From NCBI RefSeq assembly GCF_001579845.1, contig NZ_CP007440.1, positions 2,422,001 to 2,486,000 of the forward strand: DNA of 64,000 nt, read 5' to 3'. The notes beneath the pieces were generated by a model, which did no database searches, was not told the origin of the DNA, and saw only the letters and a list, made by a program, of their open reading frames with translations. Numbering within the stretch: the first letter of the stretch is position 1; each line of letters starts with the position of its first letter. Source of the stretch: Rhodoplanes sp. Z2-YC6860. GTDB taxonomy: Bacteria; Pseudomonadota; Alphaproteobacteria; Rhizobiales; Xanthobacteraceae. The translations under genes and the position numbers were made by a program. Shown one piece after another: positions 16,411 through 25,991 of this stretch.

Positions 16411-17751
16411 ATGAAGCCGCAGATGCATTTGGCGATCGACGTGTCATGGACCCAGGTCGAGACGACATGGCGGGAGCCGGGCGCGCGGGTCGGCCGCCAC
16501 TATCCTGACGTGGGATTGTTCGAGGACATTGCGCGCGTCGCCGAGCGTGGTCTGATCGATTTGATCTTCTTCGGCGATTCAACGGGAATTCCAAACACCT
16601 GGAAAAATTCGATCGACGACGCCGTGAGCTACGGCGTGGCCTGGCCGCGCCTCGACATGAGTCCGTGGATCACCGCGATGTCGCGGGTCACCAAGCACAT
16701 CGGTTTCGGCCTGACCTACGCGACCACCTTCATGCATCCGTTCTATGTGGCGCGCCTGCTCAACTCGCTGGATCACATTACAGACGGCCGGATTGCGTTC
16801 AACGTCATCACGTCGCAGCGCAAGGCCGATGCGCAGAACTATGGCTTCGACGAATTGATGGAGCACAGCCAGCGCTACGATCGCATGGACGAGTTCATGG
16901 ACGTGTGCCAGGCGCTGTGGCGGAGCGTCGATCCCGATGCGTTCGAGTGGAACCGGCAGACCGGCCGCGTTGCCAACCCGGACAAGGTGCGTCCGATCAA
17001 TCACGTCGGCAAGTTCTTCAAAGTCAAAGGGCCGCTCAGCGTGCCGCCGTCGCCGCAGGTCGTGCCGGTGCTGATCCAGGCCGGCGGCTCGGCGCGCGGC
17101 ACCAAAACGGCGGCTCGCTTTGTCGACCATATTTTCGGGGCCCGAAAGCCGATCCCGGCGATGGCCAAGCAGCGCGCCGAGGTCGACGCGGCGCTCAGCG
17201 CCGAAGGCCGCGATCCGTCGAAAGTGGGCATCATCTGGTCGACGCAGGTCATGGTCGGCGAGACCGAAGCCGAGGCCAAGCGGATGCGCGAGCGCCTGAT
17301 CGCGGGTGTGCCGCGCGAGGCGGTCGGCGTCTGGCTGTCGCACAACACGGGTTTCGACATGTCGACGCTTCCACCGCGTTTCACGCTGCGCGAGTTGAAC
17401 GAGCGCATCGTCGCCGCGAATGCATCGCCGGTCGGCTTTGTTCAGCAGCTCTCGGCGACGTTGGGCGACGACGGCGAGATCACGCTCGACGACTTCATGC
17501 AGCACGGGCTGCGCACGGCGACCAGCTACGCGACGACGGTTCCTGGGACCGCAGCGCAGATCGCCGACTATCTCGAAGAGCGCTTCGAAGGCTCGGGCAG
17601 CCGGGGCGGCTTCATGCTGCGCCACTCGCAGGCCGAGCAGATCGACATGCTGCACAACATCGTCGACCTTCTGGTGCCGGAGCTGCAGCGCCGCGGCCGC
17701 TTCCGCACCGCTTATACGGGACGGACGCTCCGCGAAAACCTCGCGACCTGA
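16411..17751 (+). CDS. LLM-class monooxygenase, NtaA/SnaA/DszA type
   Basis: A 446-residue flavin-dependent monooxygenase of the nitrilotriacetate monooxygenase/DszA group: HYPDVGLFEDIARVAERGLIDLIFFGDS, SMDP-like MSPWITAMSRVTKHIGFGLTYATTFMHPFYVARLLNSLDH, GRIAFNVITS, and the C-terminal VPELQRRGRFRTAYTGRTLRENL. It needs FMNH2 from a reductase, which is not coded nearby. It is the last gene of the importer unit, so it is likely to oxidise the imported compound, for example to release sulfite or an amine (inference). Confidence 0.9.
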   Translation: MKPQMHLAIDVSWTQVETTWREPGARVGRHYPDVGLFEDIARVAERGLIDLIFFGDSTGIPNTWKNSIDDAVSYGVAWPRLDMSPWITAMSRVTKHIGFGLTYATTFMHPFYVARLLNSLDHITDGRIAFNVITSQRKADAQNYGFDELMEHSQRYDRMDEFMDVCQALWRSVDPDAFEWNRQTGRVANPDKVRPINHVGKFFKVKGPLSVPPSPQVVPVLIQAGGSARGTKTAARFVDHIFGARKPIPAMAKQRAEVDAALSAEGRDPSKVGIIWSTQVMVGETEAEAKRMRERLIAGVPREAVGVWLSHNTGFDMSTLPPRFTLRELNERIVAANASPVGFVQQLSATLGDDGEITLDDFMQHGLRTATSYATTVPGTAAQIADYLEERFEGSGSRGGFMLRHSQAEQIDMLHNIVDLLVPELQRRGRFRTAYTGRTLRENLAT

Positions 17752-17805
17752 AGCACTCCCGCATCTTCTGACTCGGACAATTTGCTGCGCTTGCGAAGAG
17801 CGCGC

Positions 17806-17833
17806 TCATGTCGCGTTTGCTCGCGCGACATGA
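17806..17833. other. Perfect 10-bp inverted repeat between genes
   Basis: TCATGTCGCG (17806-17815) and CGCGACATGA (17824-17833) with an 8-base loop, in the gap between the monooxygenase and the IclR gene. There is no T-run, so it is either a Rho-assisted stop or an operator. Confidence 0.5.
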
Positions 17834-17878
17834 CGCGAGACTCGGCGCCGGATTTGGTGTACAAAAGCTGCCATCGCT

Positions 17879-17895
17879 GTTTCATTATTCGAAAC
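17879..17895. promoter_or_regulatory. Possible IclR-type operator
   Basis: A 17-bp inverted repeat, GTTTC-N7-GAAAC with an AT-rich centre (ATTATTC), that lies 10 bases before the IclR start codon. Position and form fit an autoregulatory IclR operator. Confidence 0.4.
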
Positions 17896-17905
17896 GCAGT
17901 TTTGT

Positions 17906-18763
17906 ATGTTGGAACGACGTCAGATGCCGAAACGGCGTGCGGCCGAAAGCCGGGGGCAGCCCGCGCGGGCGAAATCGCCCCGCGCGCCGGCGCGGCGCGC
18001 TGCGGCGCCGAAAGACACCGGCACGCTCGATCTGGCGCTGCGTATCCTGGATCATCTGGCGGCGCAGGCTGCGCCCACGCCCCTGACGTCGATTGCGCAA
18101 GCCTTCTCGGCGTCGAAATCGACGGTCTATCGGCATCTCAGCGCGCTCGCCCGTCACGGTTTTGTGCGACGCGACGTCAGCACCGGCCGCTACGCGATCG
18201 GCATCAAGCTGATGGTCCTGGGCGAGACCTCGCGCGGCAACTTCGAGATCGTCGCCGTCGCCCGCGACGCGCTGCTCAAGCTGCGGGACACCACGGGGCA
18301 TGCGGTTTCGCTTTGCGCGCTGCTGGATGACGATCTGGTGGTGCTCGATCTCATGCACGGCCGCTCGGTGGTGGAGTTCTCGACGCGCCCCGGCACCCGC
18401 TTGGCGTTGCACGCGAGCGCGCATGGCAAGGTCTGGCTGGCTTTTGGCCCGGAAGGCCTGCTTGAGCGGGTGCTGAGCAAGCCGCGCCGAGCCTGGACGC
18501 CGCACACATTGACCGATGCCAAGGCGCTTTCAAGCGAGGTGCAGGCGGTCAGGAAGCGCGGCTGGTCCACTGCGCCACACGAGGCCGTCACGGGCGTCAA
18601 CACGCTGGCCGCGCCGGTGTTCGATCATCGCGGCGTGCTGGTCGGATCGATCGCCATGGTCGGGTCGACCCAGGTGATCGCGGCGAAGCCCACGCCGGCG
18701 CAGGTCAGTGCGGTCATCGAGACGGCGCGCAGCGTGTCGCGCGATCTGGGATGGCAAGGATAG
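17906..18763 (+). CDS. IclR-family transcriptional regulator
   Basis: About 285 residues from the first ATG; a second in-frame ATG six codons on (17924) is equally likely. A basic low-complexity N-terminus (residues 1-38) precedes the IclR helix-turn-helix (TLDLALRILDHLAAQ to HLSALARHGFVRRD, about residues 40-95). The C-terminal effector domain (LALHASAHGKVWLAF, VNTLAAPVFDHRGVLVGSIAMVG) is complete. It lies 26 bases before hyuA on the same strand and probably controls the hydantoinase/importer operon and itself. Confidence 0.9.
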   Translation: MLERRQMPKRRAAESRGQPARAKSPRAPARRAAAPKDTGTLDLALRILDHLAAQAAPTPLTSIAQAFSASKSTVYRHLSALARHGFVRRDVSTGRYAIGIKLMVLGETSRGNFEIVAVARDALLKLRDTTGHAVSLCALLDDDLVVLDLMHGRSVVEFSTRPGTRLALHASAHGKVWLAFGPEGLLERVLSKPRRAWTPHTLTDAKALSSEVQAVRKRGWSTAPHEAVTGVNTLAAPVFDHRGVLVGSIAMVGSTQVIAAKPTPAQVSAVIETARSVSRDLGWQG

Positions 18764-18789
18764 TTGATGAGCGTGAGAGAGGGTAACAA

Positions 18790-20853
18790 GTGACGTATTC
18801 GCTTGCAGTCGACATCGGCGGCACGTTCACGGATATCGTGCTCCGTCACTCGTCGGGCGTGCTGACGGTCGACAAGGTTCTGACCACGCATCATGACCTG
18901 CTCGAGGGGTTCTTCGCGGGCGTGTCGAATGTGATGAAGGCCGCCAAGATCGGTCCGCGCGATGTCGATGGCGTCGTGGTGCACGCCACCACGGTCGTCA
19001 CCAACGTGCTGATCGAGCGGAAGGGCAAGCCTACGGCGCTCCTGGTCACCGAGGGATTCCGCGACGTCCTGCATATCCGCAACGAGCACCGCTATGAGAT
19101 GTACGATCCGCAGATCGAATTTGCGGATCCATTGGTGCCTGCCGAGTTCACTCTCGGCGTCAACGAACGTGTCCGGGCGGACGGCACGGTGCTGCGCAAG
19201 CCGGACCTGACGCAGGTCAAGGCGCTGGCCGAAACCCTCAAGTCCAAGGGCGCCCAATCGGTCGCGATCTGCTTTCTCAACAGCTACGCCAATCCCGACA
19301 ACGAGCGCGCGGTCGGCAAGGAGCTTGCCGCGCTGTTGCCGGATGTGTTCGTCACGCTGTCGTCGGAGGTGGCGCCGCAAATCCGCGAATATCCGCGCGC
19401 CTCGACCGCCGCGGTCAACGCCTATGCCATGCCGATCTCGCTGCCCTATCTGCGAGGCTTGAGCGAGCGCCTCGAGCATGACGGTTTCCCGAACTCGCCG
19501 TTGATCATGCTGTCATCGGGCGGCGTGGTTGGCGCCGAGACCGCGGGCCGCTATCCGGCGCGCATGATCGAAAGCGGGCCTGCCGCCGGTGCCCTCGCGG
19601 GCTGCCATTACGCCGAGGTGCTGGGCATTGAGCGGCTGATGTCGTTCGACATGGGCGGCACCACGGCCAAGGCCTGCCTGATCGAGGACAGCGAGCCGCT
19701 GATCACCGGGCTGTTCGAGGTGGACCGCCGCTGGCGGTTCAAGGAGGGCAGCGGTCTGCCGGTCACCATCCCGTCGATCGACATGATCGAGATCGGCGCG
19801 GGCGGCGGCAGCATCGCCCGGGTTGATAGCCTTGGCCTGCTCAAGGTCGGCCCCGAAAGCGCAGGCTCGGCGCCAGGGCCTGCCTGCTATGGCCGGGGCG
19901 GCACGTCACCGACCGTGACTGACGCCGATCTCGTGCTCGGCCTCCTCGATGCCGACAATTTCCTGGGCGGCGACATGAAGCTCGACCGCAAAGCCGCCGA
20001 AGCTGCCGTCGGCAAGCTGGGCGACGATCTTGGGCTTACTCGCGCGCAGGCGGCGCGGGGCATTTTCCGCGTCGTGACCGAGTCGATGGCGGCCGCGGTG
20101 CGCACGCACGCCACCGACCGCGGCGTCGATTGGCGTGGCATGCCGCTGTTCGCGTTCGGCGGCGCCGGCCCGGTGCACGCCTGCGAGGTGGCGGCGCTGT
20201 TGCAGAGCTCCGAGGTGATCGTGCCGCCGCAGCCGAGTGTGCTGTCGGCCTTTGGCACGCTCGTTACGTCGGTGCGGTTCGATCTGGTGCGCAGCGATCT
20301 GGTGCGCGTCAACGAGTTGGATTGGACGCGGGTCGACCGCATCCTGGGAGAGCTCGCCCGCGAGGCGACGGCCGCGTTGAAGGAGGCCGGCTGCGCCGAG
20401 GAGACCGTGACGCTGATCTTCGCCGCCGATCTGCGTTATCTCGGCCAGCAGAGCGAACTCACCGTTGCACTCGACGTCGATCCGCGCACCCACCATGACG
20501 CGAGCCGCATCGTGGATGTGTTCATCCCGGCCTACAAGAAGCTCTACGGCGTCAATCCGTCCCACGTTCCCATCGAGCTTGTCACTTGGCGGGTGACCGC
20601 GCGCGGGCCCATCATCCCGTTCAATCGGGCGATGAGCCTGCCGGGCGAGCCCGGCCGACCGAAGGGCAAACGCCAAGTGGATGCCTGGAGCGACGGACTT
20701 CAAGTGCCGGTCTACGATCGCAATTCGCTCGCCGCTGGCCAGAGCGTCAAGGGGCCGGCGATCATCGAGGAGCGCGAGACCACGACGGTCATTCCGCCGG
20801 ACTGGACGGCGACGGTCGACAAGATCGGCTGTATCTTTGCGCGGAAGGGATAG
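18790..20853 (+). CDS. hyuA: N-methylhydantoinase/5-oxoprolinase A-type subunit
   Basis: A 687-residue ATP-dependent subunit with the actin-like ATPase pattern: DIGGTFTD (residues 7-14), VVHATTVVTNVLIERKG, then VAPQIREYPRASTAAVNAY, SFDMGGTTAKACLIED and EIGAGGGSIARVD. It starts at GTG with a GAGGG ribosome site. With HyuB it forms the enzyme that hydrolyses lactam rings such as N-methylhydantoin, 5-oxoproline or related cyclic amides, or carboxylates ketones in the acetone/acetophenone carboxylase branch. The substrate is unresolved, and the neighbouring importer should supply it. Confidence 0.92.
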   Translation: MTYSLAVDIGGTFTDIVLRHSSGVLTVDKVLTTHHDLLEGFFAGVSNVMKAAKIGPRDVDGVVVHATTVVTNVLIERKGKPTALLVTEGFRDVLHIRNEHRYEMYDPQIEFADPLVPAEFTLGVNERVRADGTVLRKPDLTQVKALAETLKSKGAQSVAICFLNSYANPDNERAVGKELAALLPDVFVTLSSEVAPQIREYPRASTAAVNAYAMPISLPYLRGLSERLEHDGFPNSPLIMLSSGGVVGAETAGRYPARMIESGPAAGALAGCHYAEVLGIERLMSFDMGGTTAKACLIEDSEPLITGLFEVDRRWRFKEGSGLPVTIPSIDMIEIGAGGGSIARVDSLGLLKVGPESAGSAPGPACYGRGGTSPTVTDADLVLGLLDADNFLGGDMKLDRKAAEAAVGKLGDDLGLTRAQAARGIFRVVTESMAAAVRTHATDRGVDWRGMPLFAFGGAGPVHACEVAALLQSSEVIVPPQPSVLSAFGTLVTSVRFDLVRSDLVRVNELDWTRVDRILGELAREATAALKEAGCAEETVTLIFAADLRYLGQQSELTVALDVDPRTHHDASRIVDVFIPAYKKLYGVNPSHVPIELVTWRVTARGPIIPFNRAMSLPGEPGRPKGKRQVDAWSDGLQVPVYDRNSLAAGQSVKGPAIIEERETTTVIPPDWTATVDKIGCIFARKG

Positions 20854-20857
20854 AGCG

Positions 20858-22402
20858 ATGGACGGCGTCGAGCTTGAAATCCTGTGGTCCAATCTCATCG
20901 GCATCGTGACCGAACGCGCCAAGGCGTTGCAGCGCATCGCCTTCAGCCCGGTGGTCCGCGAGGCCGGCGATTTGGCGTGTGCCTTGTTCGACCGGCGCGG
21001 CCGCATGGTGGCGCAGGCCAACACCGGCACGCCGGGCCATATCAATTCGCTGGCGATCGCCGGCTCGCACCTCGTGCGCATCTTCGCCAACAATCTCAAG
21101 CCGGGCGACGTGGTCGTGACCAACGATCCGTGGATGTCAGCCGGGCATTTCTTCGACATCACAGTGCTGACGCCGATTTTCGATGGCGACCGCGTGCTGG
21201 CCTATATCGGCTCGACCATCCATCACACCGACATCGGCGGCTATGGCATTGGCGCGGGCGCGCGCGACGTGCACGAGGAGGGGCTCTGGATTCCGCCGCT
21301 CAAGCTCTACAACGAAGGCGTGCCGTGCCCGGTGCTGCATGCCATGATCAAGTCGAACGTGCGCACGCCTGACGCCGTGTTCGGCGATCTCGCCGCACAA
21401 GTGTCGAGCGGGCAGGCGGCGAGCGAGCGGCTGATCGCGATGTGCCAGCGCTATGAGCTCGTCGACATCGAGGGCCTGTCGGACGAGATCATCTCGCGCT
21501 CGGAGGCGGCGACGCGCTCGGCGATTTCCAAGCTCAAGGCCGGTACTTACCATGGCGAAAGCGCGTTCGACGTGCCGGGCGGGCAGGTGATCACGCTGAA
21601 GTCGGCGGTCACGGTCGATCCCGACGCGGGCGAAATCCTGGTCGATTTCACCGGGTCGACGATGCAGACCACGAGCGGCATCAACGTCGTGCTCAACTAC
21701 ACCCATGCCTATTCGACATTTGCGATCCGCTCCTGTCTCAATCCGGATCTGCCGAACAACACCGGCAGCCTGGCGCCGATCAAGGTCCACGCGCCCGAAG
21801 GCTCGATCCTCAATTGCCAGTACCCGGTGCCGGTCAACGCCCGCCACGTGGTCGGCATGTATGTGCCCATGCCGATCCTCAAGGCGCTCTATCAAGTGAT
21901 CCCGGACCGCGTTCTCGCCGAGGGCTCGGGCGCCGTCTGGACGATGCAGATCCAGGGCAAGCGCGAGGACGGGAGCCCCTTCACCTCGTCGATGTTCAAC
22001 TACTCCGGCGGCATGGGCGCGCGCGCGACCAAGCCCGGGCCGAGCGCGACCTGCTATCCGACCGGCGTTGCTGCCGTGCCGGTGGAGATCGTCGAGGCCG
22101 TGACGCCCGTGCTGTTCGACCGCAAGGAGTTGCGGCCGGGCTCCGGCGGCGACGGCGCCATGCGCGGCGGCGACGGCCAGATCATCCAGTTCCGGCTGCA
22201 GACCAAGGACGAATGGCTGCTCAACGCCGTGGCGAGCCGCGTCGACGAAGGCCCCGAAGGGCTCGGCGGCGGCGAGGCGGGCGCGGCCGGCAAATTCCAT
22301 ATCAACGGCCAGCCGGTGAAAGAGCTGAGGAAGCTCACGCTGCAGCCGGAGGACATCGTGCTGTTCGAGACGCCCGGAGGTGGCGGCTACGGACATCGCT
22401 GA
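20858..22402 (+). CDS. hyuB: N-methylhydantoinase/5-oxoprolinase B-type subunit
   Basis: A 514-residue partner subunit. Family motifs include RIAFSPVVREAGDLACALFD, NTGTPGHINSL, TNDPWMSAGHFFDI, HHTDIGGYG and VVLNYTHAYSTFAIR. The ATG lies 4 bases after the hyuA stop, with GGAAGGGA just before. The frame is open upstream inside hyuA, but the protein starts naturally here (DGVELEILWSNLIGI). The C-terminus ends with the family ETPGGGGYG. Co-translation with hyuA supports a heteromeric enzyme. Confidence 0.92.
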   Translation: MDGVELEILWSNLIGIVTERAKALQRIAFSPVVREAGDLACALFDRRGRMVAQANTGTPGHINSLAIAGSHLVRIFANNLKPGDVVVTNDPWMSAGHFFDITVLTPIFDGDRVLAYIGSTIHHTDIGGYGIGAGARDVHEEGLWIPPLKLYNEGVPCPVLHAMIKSNVRTPDAVFGDLAAQVSSGQAASERLIAMCQRYELVDIEGLSDEIISRSEAATRSAISKLKAGTYHGESAFDVPGGQVITLKSAVTVDPDAGEILVDFTGSTMQTTSGINVVLNYTHAYSTFAIRSCLNPDLPNNTGSLAPIKVHAPEGSILNCQYPVPVNARHVVGMYVPMPILKALYQVIPDRVLAEGSGAVWTMQIQGKREDGSPFTSSMFNYSGGMGARATKPGPSATCYPTGVAAVPVEIVEAVTPVLFDRKELRPGSGGDGAMRGGDGQIIQFRLQTKDEWLLNAVASRVDEGPEGLGGGEAGAAGKFHINGQPVKELRKLTLQPEDIVLFETPGGGGYGHR

Positions 22403-22437
22403 ACTTCAACCAATATAAAAGGAGTGGGAGGGACGTC

Positions 22438-23574
22438 ATGAACAGGGTGAAATTTGCGACGCTTGCCGCAATCGCTGCCGCGCTGTCGGCCAGCCCGGCC
22501 GGTGCTCAGCAGGTCTACAAGATCGGCATTTCGGCCGGCCTGACCGGTTATGCCGCCACGGTCGACCGCGGCTGGAGCGACGGCGTCGAGCTCGCGGCGG
22601 CGGCGCTCAACGCCAAGGGCGGCATCATGGGCCGCAAGGTCGAGGTCGTCGTCGAGGACAACAAGTCCGAGCCGCAGGAGGCGGTGACGGTCTATCGCAA
22701 GATGATCTCGTCGGACAAAGCCGACATCTTCCTGTCGGGTTGCGTCTCGGCGGGTAATTTCGCCGGCGCGCCGCTCACGGTGCGTGCGCAAATCCCGATG
22801 GTGCTGTGCTCGATCCTGCCGCAGAACGCCGATCACGTGAAATGGGCGTTCAGCACGCTTCCGCCAGCGGGGTTCGAGGTTTCAACGCGGCTGTCGTATC
22901 TCAAAGAAAAGACCCAGGTCAAAAAGATCGGCGTGCTGCACGATCCGTCGCCCTATGCGGTGCTGCAGAAGAACATCGCCGAAAAGACCGCGGCCGATTA
23001 CGGCCTCGAGCTGGTCGGGATCGAACAGTACAAGCAGGATGACGCCGATCTCAGCGTCCAGATCAGCAAGATGAATGCGGCCGGCGCCCGCGCGATCCTC
23101 AAGATCGGCCTCGGCGGCACCACGCTGACCGCGGCCAAGAACATCAAGCAGCTCGGTCTCGACATGCTGATGCTGACCAGCGTCGAGGATCTGGCGGTGT
23201 TCCGCCCGGTCGCCGAAGTGCTCGGCGACAAGTTCTTCTTCGTCGCCTCGCCGTCGCAGGTCTACGACGCACTGCCGGACAGCGCGATGAAGTCGGAGAT
23301 CGCCAAGTTCCTGGTGCCGTGGAAGGCGAAATACCAGGACCGCGATCCGAACTGGGCGGCGCGCGGCTGGGACGGTGTGCAGATCACCGCCAAGGCGGTC
23401 GAGCAGGGCAAGAGCTTCGAGGGCTCGAAAGTTCGCGACCAGATCGAGGCCATCACCGGATTCCAGGGCACCACCGGCGTCTACAACATGTCGCCGACCG
23501 TGCACCAGGGCATCACCGTCAACCCGTTCCTGCTCGCAAGCATCGTCGGCGGGCGCGTCATAGTCGTGAAGTGA
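22438..23574 (+). CDS. ABC transporter substrate-binding protein, LivK type
   Basis: A 378-residue periplasmic receptor of the branched-chain amino acid group (peripla_BP_6). The signal peptide ends at AGAQ (residue 24), then VYKIGISAGLTGYAATVDRGWSDGVELAAAALNAKGGIMGRKVEV. GGGAGGG lies 5-6 bases before the ATG. It is the first of five importer genes, and its stop overlaps the LivF-type gene by 4 bases. Relatives bind aromatic acids and amides as well as amino acids; with hyuAB next door, a cyclic amide or its breakdown product is the likely ligand. Confidence 0.9.
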   Translation: MNRVKFATLAAIAAALSASPAGAQQVYKIGISAGLTGYAATVDRGWSDGVELAAAALNAKGGIMGRKVEVVVEDNKSEPQEAVTVYRKMISSDKADIFLSGCVSAGNFAGAPLTVRAQIPMVLCSILPQNADHVKWAFSTLPPAGFEVSTRLSYLKEKTQVKKIGVLHDPSPYAVLQKNIAEKTAADYGLELVGIEQYKQDDADLSVQISKMNAAGARAILKIGLGGTTLTAAKNIKQLGLDMLMLTSVEDLAVFRPVAEVLGDKFFFVASPSQVYDALPDSAMKSEIAKFLVPWKAKYQDRDPNWAARGWDGVQITAKAVEQGKSFEGSKVRDQIEAITGFQGTTGVYNMSPTVHQGITVNPFLLASIVGGRVIVVK

Positions 23575-24278
23575 CGGCGGTCCTCGAAGTCCGGCAGCTC
23601 TCGGCGCGCTACGGGCGCGTCGAGGCGCTGCATGACATCAGCCTCTCGGTTGCAGCCGGCGAGTTCGTCGCCGTGCTGGGCCCGAACGGCGCGGGCAAGA
23701 GCACGCTGATGCGCGCCATCATGGGCCTCGTCGCCAATTCCGGCGAGGTCAGTTTTGGCGGCGCGTCCTTGCCGCGCCAGTCGCCCGACGCCTGCGTCGC
23801 GCGTGGCGTGGTGCTGGTGCCTGAGGGGCGCGGGATCTTTGCGCCGATGACGGTCCAGGAAAACCTCGAGCTCGGAGCCTATCTGCTCAACGACACCGCC
23901 GAGTTCGAGCGTCGCGAGAAACGCGTGTTCGATCTATTCCCGCGGCTGCGCGAGCGGCTTCATCAAATCTCGGGCTCGCTGTCCGGCGGCGAGCAGCAGA
24001 TGCTGGCGGTCGGCCGCGCGTTGATGGCCGATCCGAAAATCCTGCTGCTGGACGAGCCTTCGCTCGGCCTTGCGCCCAAGGTCATCGACGAAATTCTCAG
24101 CACGCTCGCGCTCCTCAATAAGGAAGGTCTGCCGATCGTCCTGGTCGAGCAGAAGGCGCCGCTGGCGCTGCGTCGGTCGAGCCGCGCTTACCTGCTCTCG
24201 GTCGGTCGATTGATCGCCGAAATCGATCCGCGAACCATCACGTCCCATGACGAACTCGCCCGCTACTATCTCTCGTGA
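23571..24278 (+). CDS. livF: Branched-chain-type ABC transporter ATPase LivF
   Basis: A 235-residue ATPase starting at a GTG that overlaps the receptor stop (GTGA). It has Walker A GPNGAGKST, signature SGSLSGGEQQMLAVGRALM, Walker B KILLLDEPSLGLAP and the LivF feature VLVPEGRGIFAPMTVQENLELGAY. It ends 32 bases inside the permease gene, so translation of the two is coupled. Confidence 0.92.
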   Translation: MTAVLEVRQLSARYGRVEALHDISLSVAAGEFVAVLGPNGAGKSTLMRAIMGLVANSGEVSFGGASLPRQSPDACVARGVVLVPEGRGIFAPMTVQENLELGAYLLNDTAEFERREKRVFDLFPRLRERLHQISGSLSGGEQQMLAVGRALMADPKILLLDEPSLGLAPKVIDEILSTLALLNKEGLPIVLVEQKAPLALRRSSRAYLLSVGRLIAEIDPRTITSHDELARYYLS

Positions 24279-25218
24279 CTGGATCCGGCGCGCGCTGGCG
24301 GCGCTGCCGTGGGCGGTGGCGGCCGCGATGCTGGGTTATGCCTTCGTCAGTGGCGGCTATTTCGTCACCATCATGTCGTTCGCGATGATCTACGCGGTGT
24401 TCGTCATCGGGCTCAATGTGTTCATGGGCTTCGCCGGCCAGGTGTCATTCGGACACAACGCATTCGCGGCGTTGTCGGGCTATACCTCGGCCATTCTCAC
24501 CGCGACCTATTACTGGGAACCGATCGCGGCCTTTGCGGCGGGTCTCGGGCTGGCGCTCGTCGTGGCGCTGGTGATCGGCTGGCCGACCTTGCGGCTCAAG
24601 GGCCACTACCTCGCGATGGCGACGCTCGCGATCGGCTTGATCGTCTACGAGATCGCGATCCAGTGGCAGTCGGTGACTCAGGGCTACATGGGCATTTCCG
24701 GCGTCGCGCCGCTCGGCATCGCCGGCTACGAGATCGTGTCGGAGCGCGGCAAGCTGTTCGCGCTCATGGTGATCGTGGCGCTGGCGACGTTTGCCGCAGC
24801 GCGCCTTCGCGCCTCGCGCTTCGGGCGGGCGGTGGCTGCGATCGCCGGAAGCGAGGATGCGGCGCGAGCGCTTGGCATCGAGGTGGCCCGCTACAAACTC
24901 GCCGCGTTCATGATCTCGGCCGGCTATGCGGCGCTCGCCGGCTCGCTGTTCGTGCATGTGGTGGAGTTCGTCAGTCCCGAGGTGTTCGGGCTGCACATGG
25001 TCGTTCTCGCCTTCACGATGCTTTATGTCGGTGGCATCGGTACGATCGGCGGACCCATCCTCGGCGCAGTGATTGTCAGCCTGCTGCCGGAAATTTTCCG
25101 TGGCTTCAAGGAGTACCAGGATCTGTTCTACGGCGCCGGCCTGATCGCGCTGCTGATCTACGCTCCGAAAGGCCTCGCCGGCCTCGGCAGTTTGATGTCA
25201 CGCGGAGATAAGGCATGA
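24247..25218 (+). CDS. livM: Branched-chain-type ABC transporter permease LivM
   Basis: A 323-residue permease with about nine helices; the family motif VFMGFAGQVSFGHNAFAALSGYTSA lies near residues 58-82, PTLRLKGHYLAMATLAIG follows, and the EAA-like loop (SEDAARALGIEVARYKLAAFMISA) is near residue 200. The start overlaps livF by 32 bases; a later start would remove the first helix, so the overlap is accepted. It overlaps livG by 4 bases. Confidence 0.92.
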   Translation: MTNSPATISRDWIRRALAALPWAVAAAMLGYAFVSGGYFVTIMSFAMIYAVFVIGLNVFMGFAGQVSFGHNAFAALSGYTSAILTATYYWEPIAAFAAGLGLALVVALVIGWPTLRLKGHYLAMATLAIGLIVYEIAIQWQSVTQGYMGISGVAPLGIAGYEIVSERGKLFALMVIVALATFAAARLRASRFGRAVAAIAGSEDAARALGIEVARYKLAAFMISAGYAALAGSLFVHVVEFVSPEVFGLHMVVLAFTMLYVGGIGTIGGPILGAVIVSLLPEIFRGFKEYQDLFYGAGLIALLIYAPKGLAGLGSLMSRGDKA

Positions 25219-25991
25219 CGCTTTTATCTCTGCAGGGCGTGACGCGTCGATTTGGCGGGCTGGTCGCCGTCGATGCCATCAATCTCGAGGTCGCCCAGGG
25301 TGGCGTCACCGCGGTGATCGGGCCAAACGGTGCCGGCAAGACCACGCTGTTCAATCTGATTTCCGGGTTCCGGGAGCCGAATGCCGGACGCATCGTGTTC
25401 GCGGGCGAGGACATCACAGCGCGTCCGCCGGAGAAGATCGCCGCATTGGGCCTTATCCGCACCTTCCAATTGGTGCAGCTCTTCCAGAATCTGTCGGTGC
25501 TCGAGAACATCCAGGTCGGATGCCATCTGCACACCACGGGCGGCGCTTTGTCGGCCCTGGCCCGAAGCCGCGGCACGCGGGCGGCCGAGCGCGAGGTCGA
25601 GGCGCGGGCGCGCGAACTGCTCGATTTTGTCGGATTGGAAGGTGCCGCCGATGCGGAATCCACCGCGCTCGCCTACGGCCAGCAACGGCTTCTCGAAATC
25701 GCGCGAGCACTGGCGGCGCGGCCGAAGCTTCTGTTGCTCGACGAGCCCGCGGCAGGACTTTCGACCGATGAGTCCAAGCGTCTGTCGGCGACCATCCGCG
25801 CGATCGCCCAGCGTGGCACCACGGTGCTGCTGATCGAGCATGACATGAAGCTTGTGATGAACACGGCCGACACTATCGCGGTGCTGGATTTCGGCCGCAA
25901 GATCGCCCAAGGCACGCCGGCCGAGGTCCGCGAGAACCCTGCTGTCGTCGCAGCCTATCTCGGTGTGGGTCATGGAGCCGATCATGCCTGA
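25215..25991 (+). CDS. livG: Branched-chain-type ABC transporter ATPase LivG
   Basis: A 258-residue ATPase with Walker A GPNGAGKTT, the LivG-type ALGLIRTFQLVQLFQNLSVLENI, signature AYGQQRLLEIARAL (LSxGQ form, normal in LivG), Walker B LLLLDEPAAGLS and H-loop LLIEHDMKLVM. It is coupled to livM by an ATGA overlap and overlaps livH by 8 bases. Confidence 0.92.
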   Translation: MTLLSLQGVTRRFGGLVAVDAINLEVAQGGVTAVIGPNGAGKTTLFNLISGFREPNAGRIVFAGEDITARPPEKIAALGLIRTFQLVQLFQNLSVLENIQVGCHLHTTGGALSALARSRGTRAAEREVEARARELLDFVGLEGAADAESTALAYGQQRLLEIARALAARPKLLLLDEPAAGLSTDESKRLSATIRAIAQRGTTVLLIEHDMKLVMNTADTIAVLDFGRKIAQGTPAEVRENPAVVAAYLGVGHGADHA

